Positions 4,911 to 10,670 of a stretch of DNA of 10,670 bases are shown piece by piece. The stretch spans positions 24,627 to 35,296 of the forward strand of contig PMHU01000131.1 of NCBI GenBank assembly GCA_003156795.1, written 5' to 3'. Source of the DNA: Acidimicrobiaceae bacterium (GTDB lineage: Bacteria > Actinomycetota > Acidimicrobiia > Acidimicrobiales > Palsa-688). Position 1 is the stretch's first letter; each line of letters starts with the position of its first letter. The notes below the pieces were generated by a model, which saw only the letters and a program-made list of their open reading frames with translations, had not been told where the DNA came from and searched no databases. Position numbers and translations under genes: made by a program.

Positions 4911-6917
4911 TCAGGCGACAGCGTGGGTGCCCTCTCTCTGTCGCTGAGCTCGCTCGCTCCTTCCGCCAAGAACGTGACCTACAGCGCCACGTTCGTCGCC
5001 ACTGACGGCATGACGGCCGGCTTCTCGAGCATCAAGCTCGTCGGTCCGACCGGGACGGTCTTTCCCGGCAGCGGCGTGACGTGCAGCGTCGACTTCGTCA
5101 TCGACTACACCAACGGCACCGAAAGCAATTGTGGGACGATCACGGTCACCAACAGTGGAGCCACCCTCGCCTTCGTCGAGAACAACATCGACATCAACGC
5201 TGGCGACGAGGTGGCGATCATCGCCGACGGTGTTACCAACGCGGCGACGTCGGGAACCGCCAAGCTTTCAACGTCATCCGATCCGACATCGGTCTCGGTC
5301 AGTGTCACGCTGTCGTCGAGTGGCAGCATCGGGGTCCCGAACTACAAGCAGAGCTCCTACACGGCCTCAGCGACGGGCGTTACCGACACCGCCAGCTTCA
5401 TCGCTACAGATGGCCTTACGCCCAGCTTTTCGTCGGTCACGCTGGCGGCGCCAGCCGGCACGGTATTCCCGGGGAGCGGCGACACCTGTAGCGTCGACTA
5501 CGTCTACGACTACACCAGCGGCACTGTTAGCAACTGCGGAACGATCACGGTCACCAACAGCGGGGCCACCCTCACCTTCGTCGAGAACAACATCACCATC
5601 CGGCCGGGAGACCAGGTCACCGTGGTCGCCACGGGAGTGACCAACGCCGCCGCCTCGGGGACCCTCAACATCTCGACCTCGTCCGACCCCACCTCCAAGT
5701 CGGTGACGACCAGCGGCCCTTCTGCCAGCCCGGCCTCGCTGCAGCTGGGCTCGTACACTCCATCGGCCACCGAAGTGACCTACCAGGTCAACTTCACAAC
5801 CACTCACGGCATCAGCGGGGGTAGCTCGCAAATAACGCTGGCGGCTCCCTCGGGCACAGTCTTCGCATCGTCACCCAACTGCTACTTCGTCTACGACGAC
5901 ACGTCGGGAACGTCGGAGTGCGCGGGCGTAACCGGGACTGGTACGGACACCGTTGTATTGTCCTCACCGACGGCCGCGGCCGGCGATGAGATGACCGCCT
6001 TTGCTCCAGGCGTCACAAATGACTCAGTCGGCTCGAGCCAGAACCTGACCGTGTCGGACGTATCTGACGGTACGGTCGCCACGCTCGCATACACGCTGAG
6101 CTCGGCGGGAGCCGTGACGAACACCTCCTTGGAGCTCAACACGCTCACCCCTTCGGCAACTCTGGGTACGTACGTCGCCAGCTTCCAGTCCACAGACGCA
6201 CTCAACAGCGATGGCTCCACCATCACGCTGGCCGCACCCTCGGGAACCACTTTCACCGGCTCCGGCAGCGTGTGCAACCTCTACTACGTCTGGGACGCCA
6301 CGGAAAACGTCGAGCAGAACTGCGTGACCGTCGCCGTAACACATTCCGGTGCGACCGTGACGATCACGGCTCCCATCAACGTAGGGCGCGGCGACGTGGT
6401 AACGGTGGTGGCCGACGGGGTGACCAACGACTCGGTCATCACGGCTCAGAGCCTGACCGTGGCCACCTCATCCGACCCCACGGCTCAGTCCAGCACCTAC
6501 ACCCTGGCGTCGAAGGGCAAGGTGAAGGGCGCAACCCTTCAGCTCAGTTCGTATAGCGAGTCCGCGACCAACGTGTCCTACCGAGCGTCCTTCACCTCAA
6601 TAGACGGCCTCACGTCGGGACACTCCACCATCACGCTCGCGGCTTCAGCGGGAACCCTCTTCGACGGAAGCGGCAGCGTTTGCGGCGTAATCGTCGTGCT
6701 CGACGACACCAACGGGACGTCGAACGACTGCGTAACCGTCACGCAGTCGAATTCGGGCGCAACCATCACCGTCACCGTCCCCATAGAAGTCGCTCCAGGT
6801 GACTCGGTGAGCGTCGTCGCGGACGGTGTCACGAACGCCTCAACGGCTACCGACAGTCTCAGCCTGTCGACCAGCTCGGACACGAAGGTAAAGGCACTGG
6901 CCTACACGTTGCGGTGA
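4755..6917 (+). CDS. Exported five-repeat Ser/Thr-rich protein of unrecognised family
   Basis: A 720-residue protein built of an export signal and five tandem repeats. Residues 1-52 form the signal: a long N-terminal region with SRRGRLRNR (19-27), a hydrophobic core, and an ALA cleavage site before S53. The mature part is rich in Ser, Thr, Val, Ala and Gly with alternating hydrophobic residues, which suggests beta-sandwich domains. Each repeat holds a TDG-like turn, an (A/G)P-x-GT-x-F motif, a cysteine pair, and GD-x-V/M followed by GVTN. The only mature cysteines are C110/C126, C245/C261, C376/C389, C507/C523 and C643/C659, fitting one disulfide per repeat outside the cytoplasm. I see no LPXTG motif, C-terminal membrane segment, enzyme motif or cell-wall-binding domain, and the protein ends within the fifth repeat. 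A secreted, adhesive or surface-layer-like role is conceivable but unproven. The signal resembles a Tat signal only partly. It is convergent with the downstream operon and has no obvious partner gene. Confidence 0.85.
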   Translation: MMGIRDDWPLGPTDQVAVSRRGRLRNRFVRVCAGTVVVAGSIAFGAAPPALASGDSVGALSLSLSSLAPSAKNVTYSATFVATDGMTAGFSSIKLVGPTGTVFPGSGVTCSVDFVIDYTNGTESNCGTITVTNSGATLAFVENNIDINAGDEVAIIADGVTNAATSGTAKLSTSSDPTSVSVSVTLSSSGSIGVPNYKQSSYTASATGVTDTASFIATDGLTPSFSSVTLAAPAGTVFPGSGDTCSVDYVYDYTSGTVSNCGTITVTNSGATLTFVENNITIRPGDQVTVVATGVTNAAASGTLNISTSSDPTSKSVTTSGPSASPASLQLGSYTPSATEVTYQVNFTTTHGISGGSSQITLAAPSGTVFASSPNCYFVYDDTSGTSECAGVTGTGTDTVVLSSPTAAAGDEMTAFAPGVTNDSVGSSQNLTVSDVSDGTVATLAYTLSSAGAVTNTSLELNTLTPSATLGTYVASFQSTDALNSDGSTITLAAPSGTTFTGSGSVCNLYYVWDATENVEQNCVTVAVTHSGATVTITAPINVGRGDVVTVVADGVTNDSVITAQSLTVATSSDPTAQSSTYTLASKGKVKGATLQLSSYSESATNVSYRASFTSIDGLTSGHSTITLAASAGTLFDGSGSVCGVIVVLDDTNGTSNDCVTVTQSNSGATITVTVPIEVAPGDSVSVVADGVTNASTATDSLSLSTSSDTKVKALAYTLR
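4929..6914 (+). repeat. Five tandem protein-coding repeats of about 128-136 codons
   Basis: Approximate units are 4929-5324, 5325-5726, 5727-6110, 6111-6518 and 6519-6914. Every unit ends near a TSSDPT-like segment and contains GVTN. The two cysteines are 15 residues apart inside units 1, 2, 4 and 5, and 12 apart in unit 3. Units 1 and 2 are the most alike at DNA level: 20-base identical blocks occur at 5136-5155/5541-5560 and 5170-5189/5575-5594, both at an offset of 405. Units 3-5 are conserved mainly at protein level, so unit 1/2 duplication or gene conversion is the most recent event. Confidence 0.88.
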
Positions 6918-6925
6918 TAGTGGAC

Positions 6926-6954
6926 GGACCCGGCTGAGCTTGATCGCAGGGTCC
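6926..6954. terminator. Weak candidate bidirectional terminator between convergent genes
   Basis: GGACCC (6926-6931) pairs with GGGTCC (6949-6954) around a 17-nt loop. It sits in the 41-bp gap between the repeat-protein stop and the convergent SDR stop. The stem is only six pairs, the loop is long and no T-run follows on either strand, so position is the main argument. Confidence 0.3.
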
Positions 6955-6958
6955 CTAC

Positions 6959-7723
6959 TCAGAGCGGGGTCACGTACGCGGCGCTGATGCCTCCGTCGAC
7001 CAGGAAGGTGGAGGCCGTGATAAACGATGCGTCGTCGCTCGCGAGGAACGCCACCGCCGCGGCTATCTCCTCCGGTTCGGCGAATCGGCCCATGGGCAAA
7101 TGCACCAACCGGCGCGCCGCCCGCTCTGCGTCTTTGGCGAACAGCTCCTTGAGTAGCGGCGTGTTGACCGGTCCCGGGCAGAGGGCGTTGATTCTGATTC
7201 CTTGGCGGGCAAACTGGACCCCGAGCTCGCGCGTCATGGCCAGGACGCCACCTTTGCTGGCGGTGTAGGACACCTGCGACGTGGCCGACCCGAGTACGGC
7301 CACGAACGAAGCGGTGTTGATGATCGAACCGCCGCGTCCCAACATGTGGGTGATGGCGTACTTCGAGCACAGATACACGGACGTGAGGTTGACCTCCTGC
7401 ACCCGTTTCCAGGCCTCGATGCCGGTGGTCAGGATCGAGTCATCGTCGGGCGGCGAGATGCCGGCGTTGTTGAAGCTGATGTCGACTGCGCCGAAATGGT
7501 CGACGACGGTCTGATAGAGGGCTTGGACCTGCGCCTCGGACGTCACATCGACCGCAACGAAGAGACCGCCCACCTCCTCAGCCGCCTTCATGCCGGCTTC
7601 GGCGTCGAGGTCGGCGCACACCACCCTGGCCCCGTCCGCTGCGAATCGCCGCGCCGTGGCCAGGCCGATGCCGCTTCCGGCCCCGGTTATGACTCCGACC
7701 TTGCCCGCGAGGCGGTCTGCCAT
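6959..7723 (-). CDS. NAD-type short-chain dehydrogenase/reductase, third gene of amine-catabolic operon
   Basis: A 254-residue classical SDR with every canonical motif: TGAGSGIG (G14, G18, G20), D38 at the end of strand 2 (favouring NAD(H)), NNAG (85-88), catalytic N112, S139, Y153 and K157, and CPGPVNTPL after strand 6. The C-terminus FLVDGGISAAYV is typical of 3-oxoacyl-ACP-reductase-like enzymes. The start ATG follows the aldehyde dehydrogenase stop by six bases. Its ribosome site AAGGAG (7738-7733) lies inside the end of that gene, so translation is likely coupled. Family and position match Rv2857c, the last gene of the M. tuberculosis glnA4 cluster. It probably oxidises or reduces a hydroxyl/keto intermediate in the same pathway, but the substrate is not known and general databases often mislabel this group as FabG. 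Confidence 0.92.
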   Translation of the reverse strand: MADRLAGKVGVITGAGSGIGLATARRFAADGARVVCADLDAEAGMKAAEEVGGLFVAVDVTSEAQVQALYQTVVDHFGAVDISFNNAGISPPDDDSILTTGIEAWKRVQEVNLTSVYLCSKYAITHMLGRGGSIINTASFVAVLGSATSQVSYTASKGGVLAMTRELGVQFARQGIRINALCPGPVNTPLLKELFAKDAERAARRLVHLPMGRFAEPEEIAAAVAFLASDDASFITASTFLVDGGISAAYVTPL

Positions 7724-7729
7724 CGGTAG

Positions 7730-9094
7730 CTACTCCTTCGTAGAGAAAAAGACGTTTTTGGTCTCGGTGAACGCGAAAGGCGCGTCGGGGCCGAGCTCAC
7801 GTCCGAGGCCGGACAACTTGAACCCGCCGAATGGCGTCCAATAGCGGACCGAGGAATGTGAGTTGACGGACAGGTTGCCCGACTCGATGGCCCGACTTAC
7901 CCGGATGGCCCGCCCGAGATCGCGGGTCCAGATGGATCCCGAAAGACCGAAATGGCTGTCGTTGGCCAGCCTCACCGCTTCCTCCTCGGTGGCGAAGGAC
8001 ATCACGGCCGCGATCGGGCCGAAGATCTCCTCCTGCATGAGCCGGTGGACGGAGCTCTCGGGGGTCACGACGGTCGGGGCGAACCAAAAGCCCGGGCCTT
8101 CCGGCGCGCTGCCCCGGAATGCGATCGGGGAGCCTTCGGGCAGAAACGACGCCACCACCTCGCGATGGGACGCGCTGATCAGTGGTCCCATCTCCGACGT
8201 TTCGTCGGCCGGGTCGGCGACCACGACTTTCTTGACGGCCACCTCGAACTCGGCCATGAACGCTTCGTACGCGCTTTGCTCGACGAGGATTCGCGACCGG
8301 GCGCAGCAGTCCTGGCCGGCATTGTCGAACACCGCGTAGGGGGCGGTCGCGGCGGCCGCCTCGATGTCGGCGTCAGCGAAGATCACGTTGGCGCTCTTGC
8401 CTCCGAGTTCTAAGGTCACGGCCTTGACCTGCGCCGCGCATCCGGCCATGATCTGTCGGCCCACCTCCGTGGAGCCGGTGAACACGATCTTGGCCACGTC
8501 GGGGTGGTCGACGAGGCGCTGCCCGACGATGCTCCCCTTGCCTGGTAGCACTTGGAACACGTGCTCGGGTATGCCTGCTTCGAGCGCCAGCTCGGCGAGT
8601 CGCATCGCGGTGAGGGGGGTGAGCTCGGCGGGCTTGAGCACGACGGCGTTCCCGGCCGCGAGCGCCGGTGCCAGGCTCCAAGAGGCGATCGGCATCGGGA
8701 AGTTCCAAGGCACGATCGTCCCGACGACTCCCAGCGGCTCGTGGAAGGTGACGTCGAGTCCGTCGGCAACGGGAATCTGCTGGCCGATGAGTCGCTCGGG
8801 CGCAGCCGAGTAGTAGGCGATCACGTCCCGAACGTTCCCCGCCTCCCAGCGGGCGTTGCCGATGGTGTGGCCGGAGTTGGCTACCTCGAGCCGGGCCAGA
8901 TTCTCGATATCACTGTCCACGCGGTCCGCGAAGCGACGCAGCAGCCGGCTCCGGTCGCCCGGAGCCACCCGTCTCCATGATTCCGACGCCTGCTTGGCGC
9001 GGGCCACGGCCTCGTCGGTGGAGTCCACCTCGAGACCCTCGACGCTGGCTACCACCTGTTCGGTGGCAGGATTGATGACGTCGAAGGCGCTCAC
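7730..9094 (-). CDS. NAD(P)-dependent aldehyde dehydrogenase, AldC/PuuC-like
   Basis: An ALDH-superfamily enzyme of 454 residues that oxidises an aldehyde to its acid with NAD(P). The length is shorter than the usual roughly 490 but normal for actinobacterial AldC. N131 lies in PWNFP, K154 in LKPAE (cofactor binding), and the general base E229 in LELGGKSA. The nucleophile is C263 in GQDCCARSR, where the next residue is also Cys. EEIFGP lies at about 355-360 and GGFKLSGLGRELG at 423-435. The GTG start is preceded by the purine-rich GGGGAGG; the ligase stop is 12 bases upstream and the SDR follows after six bases. In this operon it likely oxidises the gamma-glutamylated aminoaldehyde formed after deamination of a glutamylated amine, by analogy with PuuC (inference). 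No amine oxidase or aminotransferase is encoded in the window, so that step must come from elsewhere. Confidence 0.93.
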   Translation of the reverse strand: MSAFDVINPATEQVVASVEGLEVDSTDEAVARAKQASESWRRVAPGDRSRLLRRFADRVDSDIENLARLEVANSGHTIGNARWEAGNVRDVIAYYSAAPERLIGQQIPVADGLDVTFHEPLGVVGTIVPWNFPMPIASWSLAPALAAGNAVVLKPAELTPLTAMRLAELALEAGIPEHVFQVLPGKGSIVGQRLVDHPDVAKIVFTGSTEVGRQIMAGCAAQVKAVTLELGGKSANVIFADADIEAAAATAPYAVFDNAGQDCCARSRILVEQSAYEAFMAEFEVAVKKVVVADPADETSEMGPLISASHREVVASFLPEGSPIAFRGSAPEGPGFWFAPTVVTPESSVHRLMQEEIFGPIAAVMSFATEEEAVRLANDSHFGLSGSIWTRDLGRAIRVSRAIESGNLSVNSHSSVRYWTPFGGFKLSGLGRELGPDAPFAFTETKNVFFSTKE

Positions 9095-9106
9095 CGTCCT
9101 CCCCTT

Positions 9107-10465
9107 CTACAAACGCTCGAAGGAGCGGACCCGCTCCCAATCCGTTACCGCCGAGTCGAACGCGGCCAGCTCCACTCGCGCCGTGTTGGCGTAGTGATCG
9201 ACGACGTCGTCGCCGAACGCCTCGCGGGCGATCGCACTCGACGCCCAAAGCTCGGCCGCCTCGCGAAGCGAGGTCGGGACGTGTTCGGCGACGGCGTCGT
9301 AGCCGCTTCCCTCGAAGGGTTTCCGGAGGGGCAGGTCATGGTCGATCCCGTGGAGGCCGGCGGCGATCATGGCCGCCACCGCGAGGTAAGGGTTGACGTC
9401 ACCGCCCGGGACCCGGTTCTCGAACCTCAAGCTGGCGCCCTTCCCGACGGCCCGGAGGGCGCAAGTTCGGTTGTCGTAGCCCCACAGAACGGCCGTGGGC
9501 GCGAACGTCCCCGGTTGGTAGCGCTTGTAGGAGTTGACGTTCGGGGCGCTGAAGAAGCTCAGCTCGCGAAGGCCCGCCAGCTGGCCGGCGACGAAGCGTT
9601 CGAAGATGGGAGACACCCCGCCCGGGCGCTCCCCCGCGAATATCGGCTCACCGGAGTCGGAGCGCAGCGACAGGTGCACGTGGCACGAGTTGCCTTCTCG
9701 CTCGTTGAACTTGGCCATGAAAGTGAGGGCCTTACCGTGCTGGGCAGCTATCTCCTTGGCGGCCGTCTTGTACACGACGTGGTTGTCGCAGGTAGTGAGG
9801 GCGTCGGTGTACTTGAACGCAATCTCGTGTTGGCCGAAGTTGCACTCCCCTTTGGCCGACTCGACCTGCATTCCGGCATCTCGCATGGCGAGGCGGATGT
9901 CCCGGAGCACCGGCTCTACCCGGCTGGTGCCCAGGATCGAGTAGTCGACGTTGTACTGGTTCGCGGGCGTCAGGCCCGAATAGCCCTTGGCCCAGGCCGA
10001 CTCGTAGGTCTCATCGAAGAGGATGAACTCCAGCTCCGTTCCGACGTATGCGATCCAGCCCCGCTCGGCCAGCCGGTCGAGCTGACGACGCAAGATCTGC
10101 CGAGGCGACTCCATCACCTCTCGCCCGTCCAGCCACTGAATGTCGGCCAGCATCCAAGCGCACCCCGGCTCCCAAGCGGCCCTACGCAACGTCGAGGCGT
10201 CGGGGATCATGGCGAAGTCGCCGTAGCCCGTCTCCCAGGAGGAAATGCGGTACCCGCCCACGGTGTTCATCTCCACGTCCACGGCGAGCAGGTAGTTGCA
10301 CCCTTCGGTCCCTTGGTGAAGCACGTCATCCAGGAAGAATCGGGCGTCGATGCGCTTGCCCTGGAGGCGGCCCTGCAAGTCGACCACGGCGACCACGACC
10401 GTGTCGATGGCTCCATTTCCGACTGCCTCTTCGAGAGCCTCGATGCTCATCGGCGCAGTGCCCAT
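9107..10465 (-). CDS. Glutamine-synthetase-family ligase, gamma-glutamyl-amine synthetase type (GlnA4/PuuA-like)
   Basis: A 452-residue ATP-dependent ligase with the GS beta-grasp and catalytic domains. Visible active-site elements are GTELEFILF (E144, E146), GECNFGQHEI (E207, E214), CHVHLSL (H262, H264), NSYKRYQPG (311-319), WGYDNRT (R333) and RFENRVPGGDVNPYLA (E349, R351). The region where true glutamine synthetases bind ammonium with a catalytic Asp instead reads GGYRISSWETGYGDF. The C-terminal loop lacks the Tyr adenylylation motif of GlnA. Both favour an amine rather than ammonia as acceptor, as shown for Streptomyces GlnA3 (polyamines) and GlnA4 (ethanolamine). ATG 10465 is chosen because AAGGA lies six bases before it; the frame runs on upstream without a ribosome site. 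It is first in the operon with ALDH and SDR. A specific amine cannot be named from sequence. Confidence 0.9.
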   Translation of the reverse strand: MGTAPMSIEALEEAVGNGAIDTVVVAVVDLQGRLQGKRIDARFFLDDVLHQGTEGCNYLLAVDVEMNTVGGYRISSWETGYGDFAMIPDASTLRRAAWEPGCAWMLADIQWLDGREVMESPRQILRRQLDRLAERGWIAYVGTELEFILFDETYESAWAKGYSGLTPANQYNVDYSILGTSRVEPVLRDIRLAMRDAGMQVESAKGECNFGQHEIAFKYTDALTTCDNHVVYKTAAKEIAAQHGKALTFMAKFNEREGNSCHVHLSLRSDSGEPIFAGERPGGVSPIFERFVAGQLAGLRELSFFSAPNVNSYKRYQPGTFAPTAVLWGYDNRTCALRAVGKGASLRFENRVPGGDVNPYLAVAAMIAAGLHGIDHDLPLRKPFEGSGYDAVAEHVPTSLREAAELWASSAIAREAFGDDVVDHYANTARVELAAFDSAVTDWERVRSFERL

Positions 10466-10670
10466 GCCTCGTCCTTCCCCTGAGAATGTCGCTCCCCGGA
10501 CCAGCTCGTTACGCCTTGCTGTCTCTCTCCTCCGGATTTCGGAGGTCAAGTTGAGCGAGAGGTCGGATGCTAGATCGCGGCTCGATGACGAGCATCTCGG
10601 AGCGCCGTAATACGGACCAAAGGTATCTTCTGCCTGGGTCGATGTTTCGGCGATGGGTAACCGGCGCCAG
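10466..10670. other. Upstream/leader region of the ligase operon
   Basis: About 205 bases upstream of the ligase ATG. It holds the ribosome site (GGGGAAGGAC on the minus strand, 10480-10471) and an inverted repeat at 10529-10545. A minus-strand TTGACC (10549-10544) could be a -35 box but no good -10 box follows at 16-18 nt. A symmetrical CCGTA-A-TACGG lies at 10605-10615. I see no convincing gene; open frames here lack the third-position G/C bias of the neighbours. The operon promoter probably lies in this region but cannot be fixed. Confidence 0.5.
10529..10545. repeat. Inverted repeat CCTCCG-N5-CGGAGG in the ligase leader
   Basis: Six-base perfect arms with a 5-nt loop, 64 bases before the ligase start and overlapping a TTGACC on the minus strand. 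It could be an operator or an RNA hairpin in the 5' leader. Its arms resemble anti-Shine-Dalgarno and Shine-Dalgarno sequences, but no start codon is suitably placed after it. Confidence 0.4.

Noticed and set aside
9194..10483. Long plus-strand open frame of 429 codons opposite the ligase
   Set aside because: Antisense shadow of a glutamine-synthetase-family gene with all active-site motifs on the minus strand.
10466..10549. Longer start of the ligase at TTG 10549
   Set aside because: The added 28 residues look unstructured and Arg-rich, no ribosome site precedes the TTG, and AAGGA is correctly spaced before ATG 10465.
10509..10670. Minus-strand open frame from the window edge to TAA at 10509, possible end of an upstream gene
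   Set aside because: The 53 codons include many unusual ones (AGA, TTA, GTA, CGA) with weak third-position G/C bias and show no recognisable motif. A gene end cannot be excluded but is not supported.

Overview
The window looks like chromosomal DNA of a GC-rich actinobacterium. The signs are strong G/C preference at third codon positions, frequent GTG/TTG starts, mycobacterial-type enzyme families and a likely leaderless transcript. The gene families would suit an Acidimicrobiia-like or other soil/aquatic lineage, but that is inference only. I see no rRNA, tRNA, CRISPR, phage or insertion-sequence genes.

Left part (1-4649), a putative acyl-CoA/aromatic or steroid-type catabolic neighbourhood. 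A TetR-family regulator (+) converges on an amidohydrolase-2 family enzyme (-), with a perfect palindrome over the stop-codon junction. Upstream of the amidohydrolase, on the same strand, lies a natural fusion of a zinc-ribbon/OB-fold DUF35 domain to an SCP2-type thiolase-like (Ltp2-like) domain. The amidohydrolase has its own near-consensus promoter placed to give a leaderless mRNA, with a TTGAC-N6-GTCAA inverted repeat over its -35 box that could be a repressor operator. A short-chain dehydrogenase with a TTG start is divergent from the fusion gene across a 220-bp region holding two small inverted repeats.

Middle (4755-6917), one large gene for an exported, Ser/Thr-rich protein. After a signal peptide it consists almost entirely of five tandem repeats of about 130 residues. 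Each repeat carries exactly one pair of cysteines and an invariant GVTN motif. I do not recognise the family. This is the least explained gene in the window.

Right part (6959-10465), a compact minus-strand operon transcribed in the order glutamine-synthetase-like ligase, aldehyde dehydrogenase, NAD-type short-chain dehydrogenase, with gaps of 12 and 6 nt. Gene order and families match the M. tuberculosis glnA4-Rv2859c-aldC-Rv2857c cluster, but the class I amidotransferase (PuuD-like gamma-glutamyl hydrolase) is absent. The likely role is amine or polyamine/ethanolamine catabolism through a gamma-glutamylated intermediate: the ligase glutamylates the amine and the aldehyde dehydrogenase oxidises the resulting aldehyde. 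The hydrolase step would be supplied from elsewhere. Bases 10466-10670 are leader/intergenic with two inverted repeats.
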